Shown: positions 1 through 7,790 of the stretch, one piece after another
How positions within the stretch are numbered: the stretch's first letter is position 1
Layout of the letters: every line of letters starts with the position of its first letter
Assembly: GCF_001499905.1 (NCBI RefSeq)
Contig: NZ_LQIS01000001.1
Span: forward strand, 62,001-126,000
Length of the DNA stretch: 64,000 nt
From: Mycobacterium sp. GA-1285
GTDB lineage: Bacteria; Actinomycetota; Actinomycetes; Mycobacteriales; Mycobacteriaceae
Direction: 5' to 3'
Notes under the pieces: model-generated
Told to the model about the DNA's origin: nothing
The model's input: the letters and a program-made list of their open reading frames with translations, nothing else
The model's database searches: none
Program-made: the position numbers and the translations under genes

Positions 1-2564
1 TATCCGGAGTGACCGGTGACCTCGATGATCCCGTGAGCGCCGCGTTCGGCGTCGACCATCGCGTGGGTGACGAACAGATAGCGCCCGGGCTGTTCGAAGC
101 TCAGCTCGACGAAACCGCCTTGGGCCGCTGACAATCCGAGGGTCTGCGCGCCGCCGGGACCCGGTCGCAGCCGGTAATCACCTTCGTGCCACACGGTGTC
201 GAACTGGCCGCCGACGACATGGAACGAGCTGCCCCGGTTCGGCCCGGCCGCCAGCACCCAGATTCGGACCCGCTCCCCGGTGCGTGCAGTCAGCGGAGCG
301 TGGTCGTACTGGTTGGCGTAGCCGTTGAACACCACCAGGTCCGGTTTGTCGGCGGCGACCTTGTCGGCGTCCACCTCGCCGCCCGGCGGGCCGAGGTAGT
401 ACTCGGACTGCACGAGAAGGTATTCGCGGTCCACGGGGGCGAGGTCCGGCGGGTCGATGATCACCGCTCCAAACATGCCGTTGGCGATGTGCACCGACAT
501 CGGCATCGTCGAGCAGTGATACATCCACACGCCGGCACGGGTCGCGGTGAACCGGTAGCTCAGGCGTTCGCCGGGCGGGATGGTGCGCATGGATACGTCC
601 GGGGCCAGCGCCCCGGCGTGGAAGTCGATCGAATGCCCGATCGTGCCGTCGTTGACCAGGGTGACCTCGAAGACGTCACCGACCTTGCCCCGCAGCGACG
701 GTCCGGGCGCCGAGCCGCCGAATGTCCACTGCCGCTGCGTGATTCCCGGTGACACCTCCCGCGTCGTCTCGGTGACCGTCAGCGTGATGCGGTGGTCGGG
801 CGTCGCGGCGGCCAAGGCGGCGTCACGCGGATTGAAGCCGGGGCCCGGCCGCGTGGTGAGGCTGCGCGCGACGTCGTCCCCGGCGATCGATTCCGGCGCC
901 GCCTCATGGTGTCCCGGATGGTGTGTTCCATCCGCCCGCACCGACATGGTCATGCCCATCTGGCGGTGCCCGGCGATCGAGCACCACCCATCGAGGTCGG
1001 CGCCGATCACCCCGGCGTCGAGGACGGCCTGCTCTCCGGGCGCGATGCGGCCGGTCCTGGTCCCGCTCGACAGCACCAAGTCGTGGTGGTCGGATCCGCT
1101 GTTGACCAGTGTGACCTCCAAGCGGTTGCCGGCGGGTACCGAAATGTTGTCGGGCACATAGCGCATTCCTTCGATGCGCACCTCGACCCGTGTGGTCTGT
1201 CCGGTCGCGGGCACCGATGCCGACGGGGCCAGAGCGACGCCGGTCGCGGACGGGTCCGCGGCCACCGCGGCCGCTGCCGTGAGCACGACGACGGCCAGTC
1301 CGGCGGCGGCGACGCCGAGCCGCTGTCGCACCGGCGGTCCGGACGGCGGCGGTCCCGGCGTCGACGGCGTCTCACGGAGCCTGCGTGCCCGCCACACCGC
1401 ACGGGCCAGCAGCGGCAGGAACGCGGCATAGGACGTCACCACCAAGACCGACGCCGCCAACCGCAGCAGGCTAGGCGTCGGCAGCACACACAACAGAAGC
1501 GCGAAGTTGGCGACCGCGAGCCGCCACGGTGCGCCGCGTTCCAATTCGGTTGTCGCCGCGATGGAAGCGGCGCGTCCGCCGACGACGATGGTGGTCAGAT
1601 AGCTCAGCGCACCCAACAGCACCTGAACCACGAACCCTGCGAGCACCGCCACGGTGAGCGGACCGGCCCTGTCGAGCAGACCGGGCCATGTCGGTGCGGT
1701 GGCGAAGGCGACCACGGCGTAGCTCAGCGAGCCCACCAGCCACACGACCCCGCACAGCACCGACAGCGTCGCGAAGCTTCCCGGTCGCTTACGCCGCAAT
1801 TCGTCGAGATGCGGCCACAGCACGTAGAGCGTCGCCGCGAGGTAACCGAGCGCTCCCGCGGCGGTCACCACCGGCGAACCGGCAACCGCCCCCGACGCAG
1901 CCACCGTCAAGCCCCCTACCAGCCCAGGTAACCCACGCCGGGCGGCAACCTCGACTCCGTCGGCCATCCGGGTGCGCAACATCGTCGGCCACAGGGTCAC
2001 CAACGTGCCCAGCACCGTGAGCCCGACGAAACCGAACAAGTTGACCGCCGCGTGGGCGATGACGAACCGGTCGTGCAGGGTGCCGGGCAGCATCGAGTTG
2101 GCCACCGCCACGCCCAGTCCCGCCCCGATCGAAAGCAGCGCTGCGGCAGCGACGTAGTAGCGAACGGTGTCACCGAAGCGTGAGGGCAGCGCGGAGCGCA
2201 ACTGCCGCACCAAAGTGACGGCGTGGGCCAGCGCCACGGTCGCAACCGCGATGCCACCGGTCAGTACCACCGGCCAGAAGGACAGGACCATGCCGGCCAC
2301 CACCGCGACCGCGCCGAGGTTGAAAACCGCGAGGGCGCAGGCCTGCCCGGCCCGCGAGGAGTCCGGCGGACGACGCAGAAGCGCATCGGCGAAGTGTCGG
2401 CTCCAGATGAGGATCGCGTTACCCGCCGCCCCCAGGCCGAGCACATGGATCAGCAGCCAGCCCGACGCCGGCACGGACCTGTGAACGATCGCAATCACCA
2501 CAAGTGCTGTGAGCCAGGCGAATACGATCGATCCGACCCGCAGGTGCCACCGGGAGCGGTTCAT
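1..2564 (-). CDS. nirK: Copper nitrite reductase fused to a membrane domain and a cupredoxin (C-terminus cut by window)
   Basis: Predicted to reduce nitrite to nitric oxide at the membrane. I translated 854 codons without a stop; the gene runs off the window's left edge. Residues 1 to about 420 form roughly ten hydrophobic helices, followed by one more near 430-450. A cupredoxin domain (about 460-545) has a type 1 copper pattern: His493/494, Cys528, His533, Met538. The two-domain nitrite reductase follows. Its type 1 ligands are His644, Cys684, His692 and Met697, and its type 2 ligands are His649, His683 and His834. The catalytic pair is Asp647 and His782. The YHC...HIANGM stretch resembles Neisseria AniA. 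The ATG overlaps the upstream membrane gene by 4 nt (ATGA), so it is the third gene of an operon. The fused cupredoxin may pass electrons to the reductase (inference). Family assignment is strong; activity is unproven. Confidence 0.8.
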   Translation of the reverse strand, partial: MNRSRWHLRVGSIVFAWLTALVVIAIVHRSVPASGWLLIHVLGLGAAGNAILIWSRHFADALLRRPPDSSRAGQACALAVFNLGAVAVVAGMVLSFWPVVLTGGIAVATVALAHAVTLVRQLRSALPSRFGDTVRYYVAAAALLSIGAGLGVAVANSMLPGTLHDRFVIAHAAVNLFGFVGLTVLGTLVTLWPTMLRTRMADGVEVAARRGLPGLVGGLTVAASGAVAGSPVVTAAGALGYLAATLYVLWPHLDELRRKRPGSFATLSVLCGVVWLVGSLSYAVVAFATAPTWPGLLDRAGPLTVAVLAGFVVQVLLGALSYLTTIVVGGRAASIAATTELERGAPWRLAVANFALLLCVLPTPSLLRLAASVLVVTSYAAFLPLLARAVWRARRLRETPSTPGPPPSGPPVRQRLGVAAAGLAVVVLTAAAAVAADPSATGVALAPSASVPATGQTTRVEVRIEGMRYVPDNISVPAGNRLEVTLVNSGSDHHDLVLSSGTRTGRIAPGEQAVLDAGVIGADLDGWCSIAGHRQMGMTMSVRADGTHHPGHHEAAPESIAGDDVARSLTTRPGPGFNPRDAALAAATPDHRITLTVTETTREVSPGITQRQWTFGGSAPGPSLRGKVGDVFEVTLVNDGTIGHSIDFHAGALAPDVSMRTIPPGERLSYRFTATRAGVWMYHCSTMPMSVHIANGMFGAVIIDPPDLAPVDREYLLVQSEYYLGPPGGEVDADKVAADKPDLVVFNGYANQYDHAPLTARTGERVRIWVLAAGPNRGSSFHVVGGQFDTVWHEGDYRLRPGPGGAQTLGLSAAQGGFVELSFEQPGRYLFVTHAMVDAERGAHGIIEVTGHSG

Positions 2565-3652
2565 GTCGGCACCCCGATCGGCCGGCGGCGCGTCGCCGCA
2601 TGAACGGCAACCCCCGCGAAGGCGAGCACGGCAACGATGTTGAGCACCCCGCCGGCCTGCAGCGCCCACTCCACACCGCGCACGTCTCCGACGACCACCC
2701 GCAGCAGCAGCGATGCGTGCAGCAATACGACGGGACCGTACATCGCCGGGGTGTACGGAACCGGGCGGCGCAGCACCGCAGGCATGATGACCGGTGCGTG
2801 GGCCATGATCATCGACAGCACGAACCCGAGCATCACGGCGTGCACCACCGCGTCGTAGCCGCCACCGGAGTGCACGGGACCCACCACCAGCCACGTCAGG
2901 CCCGGCACCGCCAGCCACGCGTATCCGGCCAGCAGACACACGGCCATGTACCGCGTCAGCCCTGTCGTATGGACCGTGCGCCGGGCGATGTCGAATCGCA
3001 GCAGCCAGCAGGTGATGCCCAGGATCGCACCGCCCAACAGCACGAAACCAACTGTCGGCCAGAGTAATTGAACCAAAGCGCCGAGGACCACGGCCGCTGA
3101 CGACGCGACGAGCAGGACTTCGGCGTTCGTGCCGAACATCGCCACCCTGGCCAGTTCGAGGCGCTCCCCGGCGATGGTCAGGATGAGGAATCCGGCCAGC
3201 CAGCCCAGCAGGTCGGACACCGGCAGCCCGGCGGCCCACAGCAGCGCCGCGCCCGTCGCCAGCACAGCGCCCGCCGCCTGCACCAGCACGGCCGCATCCC
3301 AGCTGCGCCGCCACAGCGGCACGTAGACCGCCACGAGCAGTCCGGCTCCCACCAGCAGTGCGACGTCAGCGACGCGGCGCGGCGCCGGGCTGACGAGCAG
3401 GACGGCGCCCAGGCCCAGGAACGCCGGAGCGAGGAAGCACCACCGCCGGCCCGACGCGACCGCCCGTTCCACCGCGATCACGGTGCCGACGAAGCCGAGC
3501 ACCAGCAGAATCCCGTGCGCGTCGGCCAATCTCGCGGTATCGATCGGAGCCGGAAGTCCGAGCCGCAACAGCCCCGCGTCCAGCCCGGCCAGCAGTGCGA
3601 ATGCGCCGGGAACCAGCAGCAGTGCCCGAGCGGGAATCCGGTTCTCAGCCAT
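2561..3652 (-). CDS. Polytopic membrane protein, NnrS-like candidate, in the nitrite reductase operon
   Basis: A 363-residue protein made almost wholly of hydrophobic helices, about 11-12 segments by eye. Several helices carry conserved-looking histidines: DAHGILLVLGF near the N-terminus, YDAVVHAVMLGF and MAHAPVIMPAVL in the second half. This layout recalls NnrS-type and heme-copper-related membrane proteins that accompany nitric oxide metabolism, but I cannot confirm the family by eye. It overlaps the regulator gene upstream by 8 nt and the nitrite reductase downstream by 4 nt, so all three are probably translationally coupled. A role in nitrite or NO handling, or in electron delivery to the reductase, is inferred from context only. 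Confidence 0.65.
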   Translation of the reverse strand: MAENRIPARALLLVPGAFALLAGLDAGLLRLGLPAPIDTARLADAHGILLVLGFVGTVIAVERAVASGRRWCFLAPAFLGLGAVLLVSPAPRRVADVALLVGAGLLVAVYVPLWRRSWDAAVLVQAAGAVLATGAALLWAAGLPVSDLLGWLAGFLILTIAGERLELARVAMFGTNAEVLLVASSAAVVLGALVQLLWPTVGFVLLGGAILGITCWLLRFDIARRTVHTTGLTRYMAVCLLAGYAWLAVPGLTWLVVGPVHSGGGYDAVVHAVMLGFVLSMIMAHAPVIMPAVLRRPVPYTPAMYGPVVLLHASLLLRVVVGDVRGVEWALQAGGVLNIVAVLAFAGVAVHAATRRRPIGVPT

Positions 3653-4343
3653 GGTTTTTCACCACCGGATCAGGAAGGAACAACCGGCAGGCGCCGGGTT
3701 CGGCGAACGGGAGCAGGTCCAGGCCGGGCCCGGTCGGCGCGTCGATGCTCTGCAGCAACCCTTCGACGATGCCGAGATGGACCTGGCAGACCACGCTCGG
3801 GTAGCGGCGGGCCGCGTCGAGTAGCGGACAGCGCCGAAGCGCCACCCCGCGCTCGGCACCCTCGTCGTCGGGCGCGAAGCCCAGCCGGGCCAGTGCATCG
3901 AGGACCGATTGGCGCGCATCACTGTCGGTGCGTGCCGTCTCGTCGGCCAGCTCGCGCCCCCACTCGATGCCGGCGGCGCGGGCGTCGCGTTCGGGGTCGG
4001 CGCTGGTGCGGGCGAGGTGTCCGGCGAGGGCGGTGGCAAGACCCGCATAGTCACGGACCCGCACCGCGGGATCGGCCGCCGAGGGCCGATACAGCGCGGC
4101 GGGCCGGCCGCGCCCGGCGGCGGGTTCGGTGGCGCGCTCGACGAGGCCGAGGTCGACGAGCGCGTCCAGGTGCTCGCGCACGGTGTTCTGGTGCAGCCCG
4201 AGCGTCGCCGCCGCATCAACCGTGCGGACCGGGGCGTGCGCCCGCACATGCTCGAGCACCCTCAACCGCTGCCCCGACAAGGCCACCGGACCAGTCGCCG
4301 AACGCGCCGGTGAGGGCCCGAGCGGCGATGCGCTATTTACCAC
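3645..4343 (-). CDS. Winged-helix regulator with SufR-like C-terminal cysteines
   Basis: A DNA-binding protein of up to 232 residues. Residues about 25-85 form a winged helix-turn-helix (VDAAATLGLHQNTVREHLDA, then a GRGRPAALY wing). The C-terminal part has Cys172, Cys186 and Cys219 in a CPLLDAARRYPSVVC context, the kind of pattern that binds an iron-sulfur cluster in SufR-type repressors. It is first in an operon with the membrane protein and nitrite reductase, and divergent from the hemerythrin gene, so it probably controls both in response to NO or oxygen (inference). The GTG at 4343 lies inside a palindrome; a downstream GTG near 4286, just before the ALSGQRL segment, is an alternative that would leave the operator upstream of the coding region. 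Confidence 0.75.
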   Translation of the reverse strand: MVNSASPLGPSPARSATGPVALSGQRLRVLEHVRAHAPVRTVDAAATLGLHQNTVREHLDALVDLGLVERATEPAAGRGRPAALYRPSAADPAVRVRDYAGLATALAGHLARTSADPERDARAAGIEWGRELADETARTDSDARQSVLDALARLGFAPDDEGAERGVALRRCPLLDAARRYPSVVCQVHLGIVEGLLQSIDAPTGPGLDLLPFAEPGACRLFLPDPVVKNHG

Positions 4344-4362
4344 GGAAATTATTGTAGTAAAT
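4335..4362. promoter_or_regulatory. Inverted repeat, likely operator of the divergent nitrite/NO module
   Basis: Two 9-nt arms, ATTTACCAC (4335-4343) and GTAGTAAAT (4354-4362), are complementary at 8 of 9 positions and separated by 10 nt. The stretch is AT-rich in a GC-rich genome and sits between the divergent regulator and hemerythrin genes. It is a natural binding site for the winged-helix regulator. It overlaps the annotated GTG start of that gene, which would allow autoregulation or indicates a later true start. Confidence 0.6.
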
Positions 4363-4401
4363 TGCTAGTTGTAGGACCAGCACAGCCGAAAGGAATCCAT
4401 C

Positions 4402-5160
4402 ATGACTGTCAACGAGCTGATCGTCGCCACCACACCCGCGGACGCGGAGGCGGCCGAGACGGTCAAGAATCACCACGCTGAGCTGGCCGGACACCTCAAG
4501 GAGCTGACGGAGGCGATGGTGTCGGCGGCCGAACGCGGCGCCGGTTTCGAAGCGGCGCGCGCCGCGGCCGTCGAATTCCTGACCGACGAGTTGCTGCCGC
4601 ACGCCACAGCCGAAGAGGCCCGCCTCTACCCCGCCGCCGCCCATACCGAACGGGCCCGGCCGCTGATCGAGTCGATGATCGCCGCGCACCGCGTCATCGG
4701 CGGTCTGGTCGACCGGATTCGCACCGAGCAGTCGCCCGTGCGCGCGGCCGCGGCCGGGCACGCGCTGCGGGTCGTGTTCGAGGCCCACCTCGTCGACGAG
4801 AACGACCGGATCCTGCCAATCGTCGCCTCCGACCCGGACATATCGCTGGCAGACGCCCTCGACGGGATGCACGAATTGATCGGCGGCCACCACCATGCCG
4901 AAGGCGGGCACAGCTGCGGCTGCGGAGCCGACGCCGAGGAACCCGTGCTCGACGTACGCGACGTGCCGCACTCGATCCGGCACGCCACGGTATTCGGCGC
5001 TTTCGACGCGGTTCCGGTCGGCGCCAGCATGGTGCTGGTCGCGCCTCACGACCCGGTGCCGCTACTACACCAGCTGCACGACCGCACAGCCGGCCGGATC
5101 TCGTTCGACTACATCGAACGCGGACCGGAGGCCTGGAGGCTTCGCCTCACCCGGATCTGA
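4402..5160 (+). CDS. Hemerythrin-like protein with C-terminal DUF2249 domain
   Basis: A 252-residue soluble protein. Residues about 20-160 are an HHE cation-binding four-helix bundle; candidate diiron ligands occur in NHHAELAGH, LPHATAEEARLYP, AAHRVIGG and FEAHLVDENDRI. A short linker rich in His, Cys and Gly (GGHSCGCG) leads to a DUF2249 domain (about 180-252, starting LDVRDVP). DUF2249/hemerythrin proteins are frequently found with nitrogen-oxide genes, and here the gene is divergent from the nitrite reductase operon. Binding of NO or O2, or repair of NO-damaged iron centres, is a reasonable inference. The ATG is preceded by a clear GAAAGGA ribosome site. Transcription probably depends on the palindrome at 4335-4362. 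Confidence 0.85.
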   Translation: MTVNELIVATTPADAEAAETVKNHHAELAGHLKELTEAMVSAAERGAGFEAARAAAVEFLTDELLPHATAEEARLYPAAAHTERARPLIESMIAAHRVIGGLVDRIRTEQSPVRAAAAGHALRVVFEAHLVDENDRILPIVASDPDISLADALDGMHELIGGHHHAEGGHSCGCGADAEEPVLDVRDVPHSIRHATVFGAFDAVPVGASMVLVAPHDPVPLLHQLHDRTAGRISFDYIERGPEAWRLRLTRI

Positions 5161-5165
5161 CGCGC

Positions 5166-5228
5166 CGCGAGCGCTCAGCCCTGTGCAGAATCGGCCCGGC
5201 TTGATCCTTACAAGGTTGAGCGCTCGCG
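5166..5228. repeat. Intergenic palindromic element with 12-nt perfect arms
   Basis: CGCGAGCGCTCA (5166-5177) is perfectly inverted at 5217-5228 with a 39-nt spacer. It fills most of the gap between the hemerythrin stop and the phosphotransferase start. The outer octamer CGCGAGCG/CGCTCGCG also bounds the elements at 33429-33512 and 55417-55479. It may be a transcription terminator or a member of a small intergenic repeat family. Confidence 0.55.
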
Positions 5229-5255
5229 ACGGTCGAAGGTGTTAATGTCCGGCGC

Positions 5256-6326
5256 GTGACATCCGTACTCGCCATTCCACGGGGGCCCGAAGATGTAACG
5301 CCCGCGTGGCTCGGATCAGTGCTGGGAACTGACGTCGACACGGTCGAGGTCACGCCGATCGGAACGGGCCAGACCGGCGCCACGTACCGAGTGTCGGCGA
5401 CCTACGGCGGCGATACCGACCTGCCCGCGTCGTTCGCGGTCAAGCTGTCCGCGCAGGACGACGCGGTGCGTGAGCGGGTGGCGCTGGGGTACCGCTCCGA
5501 GGTCGAGTTCTATTCGCTGATCGCCGACCGCATGCGAATCCCCGTCCCACGCAGCTTCCATCAGGACATCTCCGACGATGGCACCGACGTGGTCCTGCTC
5601 CTCGCCGATATGGCCCCCGCGGTGCAGGGCGACCAGATCGCCGGCTGCAACCCCACCGAGGCGCGACTGGCCGTCGAAGCGTTGGCCGGGTTGCACGGCC
5701 CGAGCTGGTGCGCGACCGAGTGGATGGACCTGTCCGCGATCGTCATGCCGAAGCCCGGTGACGTCGAGGCGGCCAAGGGCATGGGTGACGTCTGCAAGAT
5801 GGCCGCCGACATCGTGATCGACCGGCTCGGCGCGTCGATCAGCGCTGATGACCAGCAAACCCTCACCGCGGCAATGGCTTCGGTGACACCATGGCTGATG
5901 GCCGAGCCCGACCGGTTCGCGCTGATGCACGGCGACTACCGGCTCGACAACATGCTGTTCGACCCGGAGCGGACGCGCATCACGGTGGTCGACTGGCAGA
6001 CCGTCGGCATCGGTCTACCCGCACGCGACCTCGCGTACTTCACCGCGACCAGCCTCGAACCGACGGTGCGCGCCGAGATCGAGCGCGATCTCATCGAGCG
6101 TTATCACCGGGCGCTACTGATATACGACGTTCCCGATTACGACCTCGAAACCTGTTGGACGGACTACCGTCTCGGGATGGTGCAGGCGCCGCTGCTGGTC
6201 GCGCTCGGTACCGCGTTCGCCACGTCGACCGAGCGCGGCGACGAGATGATGCTGGCGATGCTGAGCCGCGGCTGCCGGGCCATCCGGGAACTGGAGACGA
6301 TGGAGCTGATCAACTCCTACCGCTGA
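5256..6326 (+). CDS. Phosphotransferase family protein (APH/EcKinase-like)
   Basis: A 356-residue kinase-fold protein. The N-terminal lobe contains a GTGQTGATYRV nucleotide-binding loop and FAVKLS lysine (about residues 35-70). The catalytic loop is LMHGDYRLDNMLF, followed by VVDWQTVGIG, which supply the catalytic Asp and the metal-binding Asp. This is the aminoglycoside-phosphotransferase/ecdysteroid-kinase superfamily, abundant in mycobacteria and usually of unknown substrate; nothing here points to drug resistance. The GTG start follows closely on the palindromic element and lacks an obvious ribosome site. Its last 17 nt overlap the end of the convergent cobK. Confidence 0.8.
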   Translation: MTSVLAIPRGPEDVTPAWLGSVLGTDVDTVEVTPIGTGQTGATYRVSATYGGDTDLPASFAVKLSAQDDAVRERVALGYRSEVEFYSLIADRMRIPVPRSFHQDISDDGTDVVLLLADMAPAVQGDQIAGCNPTEARLAVEALAGLHGPSWCATEWMDLSAIVMPKPGDVEAAKGMGDVCKMAADIVIDRLGASISADDQQTLTAAMASVTPWLMAEPDRFALMHGDYRLDNMLFDPERTRITVVDWQTVGIGLPARDLAYFTATSLEPTVRAEIERDLIERYHRALLIYDVPDYDLETCWTDYRLGMVQAPLLVALGTAFATSTERGDEMMLAMLSRGCRAIRELETMELINSYR

Positions 6327-7035
6327 CCCAGTCGACCGCCTCCTGAACCGATGCGACGGTCGTCACCCCGGCAGGCAGCGGCGGGCGGTCCACCATCACC
6401 ACGGCGATGCCGAGTTCGGCGGCGGCATCGAGCTTGGGCCGCGTCATCGTGCCCCCGCTGTTCTTGGTGACCAGCGCGTCGACGCGGTGCTCGCGTAGCA
6501 ACGCGAGCTCGTCGTCGTAGCGGTACGGTCCGCGCGACAGCACGAGCTGATACCTGGCCGGCAGCTCCTCGACATCGGGTGGGGTGACGGCGCGGATCAG
6601 AAACCACGCGTCAACGTCCCTGAAGGCCGCCGCACCGGAGCGCCCTGTCGTCAGAAATACCCGGACGAAACCCTTGGCGGCAACGGTTTTCGCCGCCTCG
6701 ACGTCGTTGCCGACGACGATCGCGTCGCCCGGTGGCCAGGCGGGGCGCGCCAGCACCAGATGGGGAAGCCCGACCGCGGCGCAGGCGGCGGCGGCATGGG
6801 CGGTCATCGTGGCCGCGTACGGGTGCGTGGCGTCGACGACGGCGTCGACGTGTTCGTCGCGCAGCCAGCGTCGCAGCCCGTCGACCCCGCCGAACCCCCC
6901 GATACGCACCTCGCCGACCGGCAGCGCGGGATCGGGCACCCGTCCGGCGAGGGAGCTGATCACCTCGATGTCGGGATGCAGTCGCTCGGCCAGCGCCCGC
7001 GCCTCGGATGTCCCACCCAGCAACAGGATTCGCAT
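6310..7035 (-). CDS. cobK: Precorrin-6A reductase CobK
   Basis: A 241-residue NAD(P)H-dependent reductase that reduces precorrin-6A during aerobic cobalamin synthesis. The N-terminus MRILLLGGTSEARALAERL is the dinucleotide-binding signature of the CobK/CbiJ family; DATHPYA and the LTKNSGG-like VTKNSGGTMT segment are also typical. The ATG overlaps the cobM stop by one base (TGATG), so I chose this start rather than a longer frame that runs back through cobM. The gene ends the cobL-cobM-cobK operon and converges with the phosphotransferase, sharing 17 nt. Confidence 0.92.
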   Translation of the reverse strand: MRILLLGGTSEARALAERLHPDIEVISSLAGRVPDPALPVGEVRIGGFGGVDGLRRWLRDEHVDAVVDATHPYAATMTAHAAAACAAVGLPHLVLARPAWPPGDAIVVGNDVEAAKTVAAKGFVRVFLTTGRSGAAAFRDVDAWFLIRAVTPPDVEELPARYQLVLSRGPYRYDDELALLREHRVDALVTKNSGGTMTRPKLDAAAELGIAVVMVDRPPLPAGVTTVASVQEAVDWVSGRS

Positions 7036-7790
7036 CAGTGCCGCCCGCGCCGCACCCGGTCCGACGAGTACAGGTAGCTGTCGGCGAAGCCCTCGGCCGC
7101 CAGCACGTCGCCGACGACGATCACCGCGGTGCGGGTGATGCCCGCCGCTTTCGTCTGAGCCGCGAGATCGGCCAGTGTGCAGCGCACCAACTGTTGCTGC
7201 GGCCACGACGCGAATGCGACTACTGCACAGGGCGTTTCGGGGTGGTAGCTGCCGGCCAGCAATTCCGGAACGATCGTGTCGATCTGCGCGGCCGCCAGGT
7301 GCAACACCAGTGTGGCACCCGGCGCCGACAGTGTCCGCAGATCCTCCCCCGTCGGCATCGACGTCGACAGCGTGGCCACCCGCGTGAGAGTGACCGTCTG
7401 CGCCACACCGGGAACGGTGAGCTCGCGGCCCAGTGCGGCGGCAGCCGCAGCGAACGCCGGTACACCGGGGACGATCTCGTAGTCGACACCGAGGTCGTCG
7501 AGCCGACGGCACTGCTCGGCCAGCGCACTGTAGATCGATGGGTCGCCCGAATGCAGCCGCGCCACATCGAGATTCGCGGCGTGGGCGTCGCCGAGTTCGG
7601 TGATGATCTGATCGAGTGTCAGCGGGCCGGTGTCCACGACGCGTGCATCCGTCGGGCACAGCGCGAGCAGATCCTCGGGCATGATCGACCCGGCGTACAA
7701 ACAGACCGGGCAGCGCTGCAGCAGTCTCTGGCCCCGAACGGTGATCAGGTCGGCTGCACCGGGGCCCGCGCCGATGAAGTAGACGGTCAT
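7035..7790 (-). CDS. cobM: Precorrin-4 C11-methyltransferase CobM
   Basis: A 251-residue SAM-dependent tetrapyrrole methylase that methylates precorrin-4 at C11. The signature MTVYFIGAGPGAADLITVRG opens the protein, followed by YAGSIMP, ARLHSGDPSIYSA and PGVPAFAAAAAALG, all standard for CobM/CbiF. The start at MTVYF was preferred over an upstream in-frame codon because it gives the normal family N-terminus and a 4-nt ATGA overlap with cobL. It is the middle gene of the three-gene cobalamin operon. Confidence 0.93.
   Translation of the reverse strand: MTVYFIGAGPGAADLITVRGQRLLQRCPVCLYAGSIMPEDLLALCPTDARVVDTGPLTLDQIITELGDAHAANLDVARLHSGDPSIYSALAEQCRRLDDLGVDYEIVPGVPAFAAAAAALGRELTVPGVAQTVTLTRVATLSTSMPTGEDLRTLSAPGATLVLHLAAAQIDTIVPELLAGSYHPETPCAVVAFASWPQQQLVRCTLADLAAQTKAAGITRTAVIVVGDVLAAEGFADSYLYSSDRVRRGRH

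Noticed and set aside
5256..6326. Aminoglycoside resistance phosphotransferase
   Set aside because: It has the kinase-fold motifs but belongs to the broad APH/EcKinase group common in mycobacterial chromosomes; no resistance-gene context.
7036..7659. 449-codon version of cobK
   Set aside because: The first 208 codons are an alternative frame of cobM; the CobK signature starts at the ATG overlapping the cobM stop.
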